Part shown: piece by piece, positions 33,457-41,115 of the stretch
Layout of the letters: every line of letters starts with the position of its first letter
How positions within the stretch are numbered: position 1 is the stretch's first letter
From: Burkholderiales bacterium
GTDB taxonomy: Bacteria > Pseudomonadota > Gammaproteobacteria > Burkholderiales > Burkholderiaceae_E
DNA: 41,388 bases
Assembly (NCBI GenBank): GCA_020248665.1
Contig: JADCHE010000115.1
Coordinates: 1-41,388, forward strand
Direction of reading: 5' to 3'
Made by a program: the position numbers and the translations under genes
Notes under the pieces: model-generated
Told to the model about the DNA's origin: nothing
Seen by the model: the letters and a program-made list of their open reading frames with translations, nothing else
The model's database searches: none

Positions 33457-33882
33457 ATGAAGATCCTCGTCGCGATCGACGGCTCGAAGAACTCGCTGCG
33501 TGCGCTCAAGCACGCGATCAAGCTCGTCGGACGCCTGTCCGAGCCTTCCGAGCTGCTGCTCGTCAACGCCCACGACGATATCGCGCTGCGCGGCGCGAGC
33601 CAGTTCGTCGGCAAGGACGCGGTCAAGAGCTACCTCGACGACCTGTCGCGCGGCGAGTTCGCCGACGCGATCAAGGCCGCCGAGAAGTCGAAGGTGAAGT
33701 TCGAGGCGAAGATGCTGCGCGGCCAGGTCGCGCAGTCGATCGCGAAGGCGGCCGCCGACGCTGACTGCGAACTGATCGTGCTCGGCTCGAAGGGCCGCAG
33801 CGCGATCAAGGACCTGCTGATCGGCTCGGTCGCGCAGCGCGTGGCGTCTCTCTCCGACGTCCCGGTCACGCTCGTCAAGTGA
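33457..33882 (+). CDS. Universal stress protein (UspA family)
   Basis: A 141-residue single-domain universal stress protein. MKILVAIDGSKNSLRALKHA forms the first strand and helix. The nucleotide-binding glycine loop is LGSKGRSAIKDLLIGSVAQRV (G-x2-G-x9-G-S). The intact loop suggests the ATP-binding subclass. The start at 33457 has AGGGAGA 4 bases upstream. It has its own extended -10 promoter and is followed 28 bases later by a membrane protein gene. Its client process is not known. Confidence 0.93.
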   Translation: MKILVAIDGSKNSLRALKHAIKLVGRLSEPSELLLVNAHDDIALRGASQFVGKDAVKSYLDDLSRGEFADAIKAAEKSKVKFEAKMLRGQVAQSIAKAAADADCELIVLGSKGRSAIKDLLIGSVAQRVASLSDVPVTLVK

Positions 33883-33910
33883 GTCGCCGTTCCCCTCGAC
33901 GGAGCCTTCG

Positions 33911-34258
33911 ATGAAACTGCTGCTCGGATGGGCGATCAACGCGGGCGTGCTCCTGCTGCTGCCCTACCTGATTCCCGCGGTCCAGGTGAAGACGACCGGC
34001 ACGGCGCTTCTGGCCGCGCTGCTGCTCGGCCTGCTGAACGTGATCGTGCGCCCGATCCTGGTGCTGCTGACGCTGCCCATCACCGTGCTGACGCTCGGCC
34101 TGTTCCTCTTCGTGATCAACGGCCTGATCTTCTGGCTGGTCGGCCGGATGCTCGACGACTTCGAGGTCACGGGCTTCTGGTGGGCGGTGCTCGCCGCGTT
34201 CGTCTACAGCGTGGTCAGCACGGCGGTGTCGTCGCTGCTGCTGCGCCGGGACGCCTGA
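33911..34258 (+). CDS. Small four-helix membrane protein (phage holin 4_2 / PF04020-type)
   Basis: A 115-residue very hydrophobic protein with four membrane segments. The family hallmarks are the G-L-L-N block in ALLLGLLNVIVRPILVLLTLP and the LTLGLFLFVINGLIFWLVGRM stretch. Despite the phage-holin family name these are chromosomal proteins of unknown role, often near stress genes. GGAG lies 7 bases before the ATG. It ends 82 bases before a convergent gene, with two hairpins in between. Confidence 0.88.
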   Translation: MKLLLGWAINAGVLLLLPYLIPAVQVKTTGTALLAALLLGLLNVIVRPILVLLTLPITVLTLGLFLFVINGLIFWLVGRMLDDFEVTGFWWAVLAAFVYSVVSTAVSSLLLRRDA

Positions 34259-34269
34259 GGCAGGGTGCC

Positions 34270-34322
34270 GGCGCGCGTGCGCGCCGCCGCCGAGGGGGGG
34301 CACCGGCATGCCTGCCGGTGCC
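34270..34322. terminator. Two tandem hairpins between convergent genes
   Basis: GGCGCGC-GT-GCGCGCC (34270-34285) has 7-base perfect arms. The second hairpin, 34299-34322, has 10-base arms (GGCACCGGCA / TGCCGGTGCC) and a TGCC loop. They fill the gap between convergent genes. Neither is followed by a T-run on either strand, so a role as bidirectional transcription stop or mRNA 3'-end protector is likely but not certain. Confidence 0.5.
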
Positions 34323-34340
34323 GCGGGCTGCGCGCCTGAC

Positions 34341-35036
34341 TCAGCGGATCGCTCCGAACACGTCGTCGCTCTCGGACAACAGCCGCTCGCAGACGAAGAG
34401 GGCGAGCGCCATCCTCGAGGCCGGCTCCATCTCCTCGAACTGCAGGCCGAGCAGCGTCGCCGACACCTCGGCACGCGGATCGTCGGCCTGCGAGCGGATC
34501 TGCGCGCGCTGCTGCAGCGTCTGCACCGTGCCGGCGACGACGAGACGCAGCGACAGGTCGACGTGAGCGATGCCGGCCGGCAATGGCTGCTCGATCGCGA
34601 CCTGCGCGCCCTGCTCGCTCAGGTCGCCGGTGAAGCCCGCGCGCAGCGCTTCGTCATCGACGCCGTAGCGCACCGAGCACGGCAGGTTGACCACCGCGCG
34701 ACGCGTGCGCCGTACGGTCTCGCGACGCCGCTGTTCGATCGGCGGCAGCGACAGCTCCAGGCCCGGCGCCTCGCCGAGCACCACGCGCAGCACCGTGCTC
34801 TCGAACGCCGACAGCACCGCGCCGTCGAAGTTCGCGACGTCGAAGCTCTCGCCCTCCTTGACGAAGATGAGCTTGCCGTCGTCCATCGGGTGCGCGACGA
34901 GGAAGCGGTTGCGGCTCACCAGGCCGACCATCCGGACGTCCCAGCGGCGGCCGGACGCGGTGAGGCGCAGCACCGGCCGGTGATCGGAGACCTGCCGGGG
35001 CTTCCAGGTGAACGTCTTTCGGGGGACGGAGGACAT
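34341..35036 (-). CDS. YcgR-like PilZ domain protein (c-di-GMP-responsive flagellar brake type)
   Basis: A 231-residue protein with a YcgR-type N-terminal beta domain (about 1-105, with RLTASGRRWDVRMVGLVSRNRFLV and EGESFDV). A C-terminal PilZ domain begins near residue 110. The c-di-GMP motifs are present: the Arg cluster RRRETVRRTRR and D-x-S-x-x-G in FTGDLSEQGAQVAI. YcgR proteins slow the flagellar motor, or otherwise respond to c-di-GMP. No flagellar genes are nearby. The start at 35036 (MSSVPRKTFTW) is chosen; an ATG 14 codons upstream is possible. No strong ribosome binding site favours either. It diverges from the DUF3135 gene. Confidence 0.85.
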   Translation of the reverse strand: MSSVPRKTFTWKPRQVSDHRPVLRLTASGRRWDVRMVGLVSRNRFLVAHPMDDGKLIFVKEGESFDVANFDGAVLSAFESTVLRVVLGEAPGLELSLPPIEQRRRETVRRTRRAVVNLPCSVRYGVDDEALRAGFTGDLSEQGAQVAIEQPLPAGIAHVDLSLRLVVAGTVQTLQQRAQIRSQADDPRAEVSATLLGLQFEEMEPASRMALALFVCERLLSESDDVFGAIR

Positions 35037-35153
35037 GATCACCGTCGAGCGGGGGCGCGACGATGATACGTGGAACATGTCACGCCGGGCAGCCGACGGA
35101 CGGCGGAGAATCGGCAACGGATGGCGACCGCCGGCCGACGAACGGAGTATCCG

Positions 35154-35480
35154 ATGATCAAGTTCAATGCCGCCCCCGAGTTCGACTTCGACGAGTGGGC
35201 CACGCTGCACGAGCGCGACCCGGAGGCGTTCGAGGCCCGCCGGCGCGCGCTGCTGGCGATCGAGCTGGCCAAGGGCGGCGACAAGGCCGGCCCGGCGCGC
35301 GAGCTGCTCGAGCGGCTGGAGGGGCAGCTCGAGGGCAAGTCGGCCGCCGAGCGCGCCCGGCTGTCGATGCTGGCGATGGCCGAGTCGGCGCGCCAGATGA
35401 CCGAGCGCCTCGGCGAGCTGTCGGCCCGCGTGCAGGAGCACGCCGCGCTGCAGTCGCGGCGGCCCCGCGGCGCCTCCTGA
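35154..35480 (+). CDS. DUF3135 family small protein
   Basis: A 108-residue acidic, helical protein. The N-terminus PEFDFDEWATLHERDPEAFEARRRALL is the DUF3135 signature, followed by helices rich in Glu, Arg and Ala that may form a coiled coil. There is no signal peptide or membrane segment. CGGAG lies 6 bases before the ATG. It is divergent from the YcgR-like gene and convergent with the lipoprotein gene. Function unknown. Confidence 0.8.
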   Translation: MIKFNAAPEFDFDEWATLHERDPEAFEARRRALLAIELAKGGDKAGPARELLERLEGQLEGKSAAERARLSMLAMAESARQMTERLGELSARVQEHAALQSRRPRGAS

Positions 35481-35520
35481 TCCCGACCGGGGCGCTGGTG
35501 CCCGCGACGCACGGCAGCCC

Positions 35521-36231
35521 TCATTCCGGCGCTGCCGGCAGCGGCACCTCGACGCGGCGCGTCGTACCGCTGTCGCCGGGAAACCCGGAGAACGCCGCCG
35601 CGACCAGCCCGGGCATCAGCCTCGGCGTCGACTCGCTCGTCGCGTAGGCCACTGCCCGCGACTCCCAGACCTTGCGCCCGGGCGCCGGCTCGACGCGAAC
35701 GTCGAACAGGTCGACACGCAACTCGTGCCTGAAGAGCGTCGTGTCGTACGACATCGGCGCCGGCGGGAAGCCCCACCACGGGTCGTGGCGCCAGTACGGG
35801 TAGCCCGGGCGCGGCCCGATCCAAGGCCCCGCCCCCCAGCCGAACGGGCCCGGCCAGCCGCCCGCGGGCGGCCAGTACTCGGTGACGCGGCGCGGCTCGG
35901 GCACCACGCGGATCTCCATCGCGACCTGGTAGCGCGCGCTCGCGGCGGCGTCGGCCTCGGCGAAGCCGAGCAAGACCAGCCGCTCGCGCACGAGCTGCTG
36001 GTAGCTGCGCTGCTCGAGGCTGCCGGTCGACGGCTCGGGCGCGCGCATCGCGAAGGTGAGCGGCTCGGCGCCCTGCCAGGCGTGGAAGCGGACGACCTCG
36101 CTGCGCATCGTCGGCGTGGACGCACAGCCGGCGACGAGCACGACGGCCGCCGCGACGACCAGGGCGCGACCGATGCGGGCCGCGCCGACGGCAGGGCGGC
36201 TCGCGGGCGTCGGGGAGGGTGAGGCTGACAT
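35521..36231 (-). CDS. DUF4136-like lipoprotein
   Basis: A 236-residue exported protein. The signal peptide (RIGRALVVAAAVVLVAGC) ends in a lipobox VAGC near residue 36. The mature part starts with a strand pattern typical of DUF4136 (RSEVVRFHAWQG...LTFAM). It contains a Trp/Pro/Gly-rich insertion (GGWPGPFGWGAGPWIGPRPG) and ends in DLFDVRVEPAPGRKVWESRA, a common block in these outer-membrane-associated lipoproteins. Function unknown. The start at 36231 is preferred; an ATG 7 codons upstream is also in frame. It converges with the DUF3135 gene. Confidence 0.82.
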   Translation of the reverse strand: MSASPSPTPASRPAVGAARIGRALVVAAAVVLVAGCASTPTMRSEVVRFHAWQGAEPLTFAMRAPEPSTGSLEQRSYQQLVRERLVLLGFAEADAAASARYQVAMEIRVVPEPRRVTEYWPPAGGWPGPFGWGAGPWIGPRPGYPYWRHDPWWGFPPAPMSYDTTLFRHELRVDLFDVRVEPAPGRKVWESRAVAYATSESTPRLMPGLVAAAFSGFPGDSGTTRRVEVPLPAAPE

Positions 36232-36373
36232 GTCGGATGACCTGCAAGACACGCTGCGATCGCCGGGACACCCCGTCCCGGCCTCGACGGGCGGCGCGTC
36301 GCCGCGGGACCGGTCGGAACGCCGGCCAGCCGATGTTATCCCAATCGGCGACGGGGCCTGCCCGCCGAGCTGC

Positions 36374-38317
36374 TCAATTCGCCGGCGTGTACCAGATCGG
36401 CGCCGTGTAGGCCCGCTCCTGCAGCGTCATCCGCGTGCCGGGCAACGGCTGCGCGCCGAATCGCTTCGCGTCGTACGCGGTCCAGCGCGGCGTCGGGATC
36501 TCGAGCACGCGCAGGTAGTAGAACGCGCGCTGCGCCGGATCGAACCTGGGATCCTTCCAGACGGAGATCAGCTCCGGTGCACCGATCGTGTTCGTCCAGG
36601 TCGCGTTGGCGACGTCGACCGTGCTGCCCACGGGCGGCAGCCTGCCGTCGGCACCCGGCTTGCGGTCGCCCGACCACACCACGTCGTGCACCTGTTCCTG
36701 CGTCCGGCCGTAGCGATCGACCCATCCCTTTACGATCTGGATGCGATCCAGGTTCGCGCCCTGCGCATCCCGCAGCGCCGCGACCAGGAAGGTCGGCGAC
36801 CGGCCCTGCGGCGCACCAGCGAGGTCGCCGCCCATCGGGACGCCCTTCGCGTAGCCGACCGAGGCCGGCATCCGGTTGCCCGCGTCGGCGCCGGTGAAGT
36901 CCCAGCCGCCGAAGAAGCGCACGATCATCCGCGAGCCGGTGGTCGCGTAGGTCTCGCGCCGCTTCATCGCGTCGAAGATCGCCTCGCGGGTGTTCTCGGT
37001 CGCCCACACCGCCGCGTAGCCCGCGGCCCCGACCTCCCAGTCCATGACCCTCACCCCGGACTTGGGGTCGGCGAAGAAGGTGCCCTTCATGCGCTCCGGG
37101 CTCGGCTCCTGCGGCGCCGTCTTGCCGAAGAAGTTGTCCTCCTCCATCGCAGCCAGGCCGGTGTGCGCGTCGGAGCTGCCGATCAGCCCGAACTTGTACG
37201 GGTTCGTGCCGAACCGCGCCTCGAGCAGCAGGCCGTTCTTGAAGGCCTCGCGTGCGTACTCCGCCGGCAGCATCTCGGGCTTCTTCGGCACCGACAGGTC
37301 CAGGTTGCCCCTGTCCCAGATCTCGAAGTCCGCGAACTCGTCGTTGCGCGACAGCGCCGGATGGGTCTCGCCGGTGCCCTTGGTCTGCGTCACCTCGTAC
37401 AGCGGCTCCCAGCGCGCCCGCGTCTGGACGTAGTCGCGGTCGAGCCGGCGACCGAACGCCTCGACCATCGGGAACATCAGGCCGTTGCTGAGGTTGCCGT
37501 TGTGCGCGATCGCGAGCACCTCGCTGCCGGTACGCGCCTCGGTGGCGGCCATGTACTTCCACAGGTCGGCCGGGTTGTCGCTGCCGAGCGGCGGCAACGT
37601 GGTGAACGGCTCGACCAGCGCCGCCTGGGCGCCGTTGCCGCGGAAGATCACGTTGCGGTGCAGGTTGTTGCCGCCGGTGTTGGAGGTCCACTCGAAGCCG
37701 ATGAACGCGGTGAAGCGGCCCGGCTCGTTGTAGGCCTCGGCGGCCTTGATCGTCTCGGTCCACGCGTTGCGGTACGAGGCGGTGCCGGGCAGCGGGAATC
37801 CCTTGGGCAGCTGGCCCTGGCCGAAGCTGCGGATGATGTCGAGCGCGGCCTCGGCGCCCTGGCCGCCGCGGATCTGGTCGTACCACTTGCGCCCCTGCGG
37901 CGTGGCGAGCAGCGCCGGGTCCCCGCCCATCAGCTGAGGGAAGAACCCCATGCCGTCCGAGTGGTCCGCCACGACCAGGAAGTCGAGCGGCCGCGACAGC
38001 CTCACCGGCTGCCCGCTGTTGGAGACGATCTCCTCGCCACGGGCGAACCGGTACGCGTCGCGCGGCGTCAGGCGCGCGCCGAACGCGCCCGCGTCCATCG
38101 AGTAGCCGGTGTGCAGGTGGGTGTCGCCGAACAGCGGCATCGTCGGATAGGTACGCCCGGCGTAGGGCGAGTAGCTCGGCTTCGCCGGATGCGCCTTCTG
38201 CAGCTTGCCCGGATCGGGCGCACCTGCATCGCCCTGCCCGATCGCGAGCAGCGGGATCAGCGAGGCGCCGGCGAGCGCGACGAGCAGGGCCTTGATTCGG
38301 AGGGGAACAGGCTTCAT
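36374..38317 (-). CDS. DUF3604 family exported protein (PHP-like metal-dependent hydrolase fold)
   Basis: A 647-residue exported protein. The N-terminus (MKPVPLRIKALLVALAGASLIPLLA) is a signal peptide or anchor. The DUF3604 domain starts with FGDTHLHTGYSMDAGAFG, an H-x-H metal site, and VVADHSDGMGFF resembles the second metal motif of PHP-type phosphoesterases. Further conserved blocks are IAHNGNLSNG, LIGSSDAHTG and RRETYATTGSRM. The His/Asp set suggests a metal-dependent hydrolase, but no substrate is known to me. It is the last gene of the 41115-36374 envelope group and starts 49 bases after the 233-residue exported protein. The DUF4136 gene follows 142 bases later. Confidence 0.88.
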   Translation of the reverse strand: MKPVPLRIKALLVALAGASLIPLLAIGQGDAGAPDPGKLQKAHPAKPSYSPYAGRTYPTMPLFGDTHLHTGYSMDAGAFGARLTPRDAYRFARGEEIVSNSGQPVRLSRPLDFLVVADHSDGMGFFPQLMGGDPALLATPQGRKWYDQIRGGQGAEAALDIIRSFGQGQLPKGFPLPGTASYRNAWTETIKAAEAYNEPGRFTAFIGFEWTSNTGGNNLHRNVIFRGNGAQAALVEPFTTLPPLGSDNPADLWKYMAATEARTGSEVLAIAHNGNLSNGLMFPMVEAFGRRLDRDYVQTRARWEPLYEVTQTKGTGETHPALSRNDEFADFEIWDRGNLDLSVPKKPEMLPAEYAREAFKNGLLLEARFGTNPYKFGLIGSSDAHTGLAAMEEDNFFGKTAPQEPSPERMKGTFFADPKSGVRVMDWEVGAAGYAAVWATENTREAIFDAMKRRETYATTGSRMIVRFFGGWDFTGADAGNRMPASVGYAKGVPMGGDLAGAPQGRSPTFLVAALRDAQGANLDRIQIVKGWVDRYGRTQEQVHDVVWSGDRKPGADGRLPPVGSTVDVANATWTNTIGAPELISVWKDPRFDPAQRAFYYLRVLEIPTPRWTAYDAKRFGAQPLPGTRMTLQERAYTAPIWYTPAN

Positions 38318-38366
38318 CGGAGACCTCGGACGATGGAGACGATCGGCGATCGATTCGGGGCGGACA

Positions 38367-39068
38367 TCAGGTGGCGCGGCCCGGCGTGCCGGGCGTCGGA
38401 GTCGCCGCGGCCGCACGAAGGCGCGCGGGGTCGTCGGCACGGGCACGCGGCGGCGCCCGCAGGCGATCGAACAGCGAGGCCACGCCGGCCCGCGGGCGCG
38501 GCGGCCCGTACAGCCGGACGAGCCCGCGTGCCTGCGCCTCGGCCGGCGTCAGCGTGCCATCGAGCAACGCGAGCACGACCGGCACGTCGGTGACGACGAC
38601 CACGTCGTCGGGCAGCGGGCCGGTCGCGTGCGGCGTCATCGCGACCTGGCCGCCCGACGGCTCGAAGCGGGTCCAGAGCATCGAACCGATGAGCACCACC
38701 GCGAAGCGCGGCGTCCCGTCCATCGGGGTCATCCGCTCGCGCAGCGCGTCGAGCCCGGCGACCGCGTCGCGATAGCGACGCATCGCCTCGAGCCGGAACT
38801 CGACCGAGGACGGATCGGACGGTGCGTTCGCACCGCGCGGCAGCAGCGCGTCGCGCTGCGCCATCCAGACCGCGGTGCGCACGTGCAGCGCGTCGGGATA
38901 GGCGAGGTTCAGCATCCCGAGGTTCACCGAGGCCGGGTCGTGGAAGCCGCAGGCACGGGCACCCGGGGCGATGGAGACCGTCGCCAGCACGGCGATGGAC
39001 AGCAGCACGCGGGCCAGTCGAGTCGTGGCGCGATCGCTCACACGGGCCGACGCCGCACGCACTGTCAT
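38367..39068 (-). CDS. Exported protein of unknown function next to HupE and DUF3604 genes
   Basis: A 233-residue protein. The start at 39068 has GAGGGAGGG about 6 bases upstream. A signal peptide (LLSIAVLATVSIAPGARA) is followed directly by CGFHDPASVNLGMLNLAYPDA, in which Cys, His and Asp lie close together at the mature N-terminus. A metal-binding or redox role is conceivable. The rest is mixed alpha/beta (RFAVVLIGSMLWTRFEP, DVVVVTDVPVVLALLDG) with a Pro/Arg-rich tail. I do not know a named family. It sits between the HupE-like and DUF3604 genes on the same strand. Confidence 0.75.
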   Translation of the reverse strand: MTVRAASARVSDRATTRLARVLLSIAVLATVSIAPGARACGFHDPASVNLGMLNLAYPDALHVRTAVWMAQRDALLPRGANAPSDPSSVEFRLEAMRRYRDAVAGLDALRERMTPMDGTPRFAVVLIGSMLWTRFEPSGGQVAMTPHATGPLPDDVVVVTDVPVVLALLDGTLTPAEAQARGLVRLYGPPRPRAGVASLFDRLRAPPRARADDPARLRAAAATPTPGTPGRAT

Positions 39069-39250
39069 CCAGACCCTCCCTCGGCACCGGGTGCGACGGC
39101 AGACCGCTGCGGCAACCGGAACGACTCGATTATCCTGCATCGACGTCCGCTCCGCTCGACCCCGGCGTCGAAATGGGAGGCGCATGCGGCCCGCCGTTGA
39201 CCTGCATCAACGCCGCGGCCGATGACCCACCCGGGGCCAGGCGTCCCGCT

Positions 39251-40264
39251 CTAGAAGGCGGCGATCCGCTGGATCGCCCAGAAGCTCGCGACGCCTCCGA
39301 TCGCGTACGGGGGCACGCGGCCGATCCAGGCCGGCGCACTCAGCCCGAGCCGGCGCGACGCCCACCGGCCCGCGCCGATCACAAGCAGCGTGGCCGCGAC
39401 GAACGCCAGCTGGCCGAGCTCCACCCCGACGTTGAAGCACAGCAGGGCGAGCGGGATCGAGCCGGTCGGCAGGCCCACCTCGGCGAGCGCGCCCGCGAAC
39501 CCCAGTCCGTGCAGCAGGCCGAACGCGAACGCCACGATCCACGGCTGCCGCTGCGTGATCGTCGGCACGCCGTCGCGTGCCTTCACGATCTCGGCGGCGA
39601 CGAAGACGATGCTCAGTGCGATCGCGGCCTCCACCGGCGGGCCCGGCAGCGCGACCACACCGAGCGCGGCGGCGCCGAGCGTGATGCTGTGCGCGACGGT
39701 GAACGCGGTGATCGTCGCGACGAGCCGTCGGACGCCGTCGACGAGGAGCAGCAGCGCGAGCACGAACAGCAGGTGGTCGATGCCGCCGAGGATGTGCTCT
39801 ACGCCGAGGACCGTGTAGCTGCGCGCCACCTCCCACGGGCCGGGCCGGGCCTCGATCGTGATGCTCGGTGCCGAGATCGATGCGCGACCGAGCTGCTCGG
39901 CGCCGTCCGCGTGCACCACGCGCACCAGCACGTCGATCCGGGTCGCGTCGAGCTCGGCGAACGCGATCGAGCGGCCTGCGAGCCCGCCGTCGACGCGGAT
40001 CCGCCAGCGCTGCACCATCGTGCCGGCCGCGTAGGTGGCGCGGACGGCGCCGGTGACCTCGGTGCCCTCGGGGAACACCGGCCGAAGCCTGAGCGGCGTC
40101 GACTCGTCGAGCGCGGGCAGCTTCCACAGCACGTCGTACGCGCCCGGCGCGACCTCGGTGAGCTGCAGATAGGCCGGCCGGAACTCGTCGGCCCGCGCAG
40201 GCGAGACCGCGCACGCGAGCAGCAGCCACAGGAGGGCCGCCATCCGGAGCGCGCGGCCGGTCAC
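39251..40264 (-). CDS. HupE/UreJ family membrane protein with periplasmic N-terminal domain
   Basis: A 337-residue membrane protein. GTG at 40264 overlaps the parvulin stop (GTGA); an ATG 7 codons later is an alternative. A signal peptide (MAALLWLLLACAVSPARA) precedes a periplasmic beta-rich domain of about 130 residues. It ends with about six membrane helices starting at VLGVEHILGGIDHLLFVLALLLL. His and Asp residues inside these helices (GVEHILGGIDH, TVAHSITLG, LLHGLGFAG) are typical of the HupE/UreJ_2 family. HupE/UreJ relatives are linked to nickel uptake, but members with this extra domain have no proven substrate. Confidence 0.88.
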   Translation of the reverse strand: MTGRALRMAALLWLLLACAVSPARADEFRPAYLQLTEVAPGAYDVLWKLPALDESTPLRLRPVFPEGTEVTGAVRATYAAGTMVQRWRIRVDGGLAGRSIAFAELDATRIDVLVRVVHADGAEQLGRASISAPSITIEARPGPWEVARSYTVLGVEHILGGIDHLLFVLALLLLVDGVRRLVATITAFTVAHSITLGAAALGVVALPGPPVEAAIALSIVFVAAEIVKARDGVPTITQRQPWIVAFAFGLLHGLGFAGALAEVGLPTGSIPLALLCFNVGVELGQLAFVAATLLVIGAGRWASRRLGLSAPAWIGRVPPYAIGGVASFWAIQRIAAF

Positions 40265-41115
40265 GGCTCCTTCGGCGCGGGTTCGACGCCGCCCGGCTCG
40301 ATCGTCACCACGTAGCGGCCGCGCATGCGGCGGTAGGCGTCCTCGGCGGACCGCTGGCGACGGTCGAGCTCCCAGTCGCGCAGCACCGCCGCGCGCACCG
40401 CATCCAGCGGGGGCAGTTCGGCCGGCACGAGCTCGTTCACGCGCACCACGTGCACGCCGAATCCCGAGCGAACCGGACCGCTCCATCGCCCTGGCGGCAG
40501 GGCCTGCAGGCGCTGCACGAAGTCGGCGCCGAAATCTCGGGCGGCCAGGTCGAGCGCGAGGCCTTCGACGCGACCGGGCAGCAGCGTCGCCGCGCCCTGC
40601 GTCGACGGATCGGCACCGCGTCCGAGCGCGTCGAGGACGGCCGCCGCCGCCGCCTCGATGCGGGCTTCGGGCAGCCCGGCCTCGAGCAGCACCTGCTCGA
40701 AGCTCAGGCGCGGCGGACGGCGGAACCGATCGGCATGCGCCTCCATGAACGCCACGAGCTGCGCATCGGTGGGTGCCTCCGCGGCGAGCGCCTCCTCGGC
40801 GATCAGCTCGAGCTTCTGCCGTACGCGGCGCTTGATCACCGGGTCGTCGCGATCGAGCCCGAGCGCCACGCCCTCGCGATACAGCACCTCGTCGCGGACG
40901 TGGGCCTCGACGAGACGGGCGAGCTCGTCGTCGCCCGGCGGGCGGTTCCAGCGCGCCCTGTACTGCCGGGCCAGATCGTCGACCACCGCGCGGCTCACGA
41001 CGATGCGATCGCCTTCGCTCCGGTCGCGCGAGACGAGCCCGTAGCCCACGAACAGCGCGACACCGATCAGCAGGAAGTGCAGGATCGGCTCGCGCAGCAG
41101 CCCGATGGGACGCAC
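40261..41115 (-). CDS. Membrane-anchored parvulin-type peptidyl-prolyl isomerase
   Basis: A 284-residue protein with one N-terminal membrane segment (PILHFLLIGVALFVGYGLV), a SurA/PrsA-like helical chaperone part, and a parvulin domain. The parvulin domain runs from about PPRLSFEQVLL to GRWSGPVRSGFGVHVVRVNE. It would help fold exported proteins on the periplasmic side. The GTG start at 41115 is chosen because GGAGG lies 8 bases upstream; a longer reading to 41193 adds an unlikely N-terminus before the membrane helix. It is translationally coupled to the HupE-like gene, so that membrane protein or the exported proteins downstream may be its clients. Confidence 0.86.
   Translation of the reverse strand: MRPIGLLREPILHFLLIGVALFVGYGLVSRDRSEGDRIVVSRAVVDDLARQYRARWNRPPGDDELARLVEAHVRDEVLYREGVALGLDRDDPVIKRRVRQKLELIAEEALAAEAPTDAQLVAFMEAHADRFRRPPRLSFEQVLLEAGLPEARIEAAAAAVLDALGRGADPSTQGAATLLPGRVEGLALDLAARDFGADFVQRLQALPPGRWSGPVRSGFGVHVVRVNELVPAELPPLDAVRAAVLRDWELDRRQRSAEDAYRRMRGRYVVTIEPGGVEPAPKEP

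Noticed and set aside
33911-34258. Prophage holin
   Set aside because: The family name contains holin, but no phage gene, integrase or endolysin is nearby; such genes are ordinary chromosomal members.
36056-38593. Plus-strand open frame of 845 codons
   Set aside because: It is antisense to the DUF3604 gene, which has a signal peptide and metal motifs in the opposite frame.
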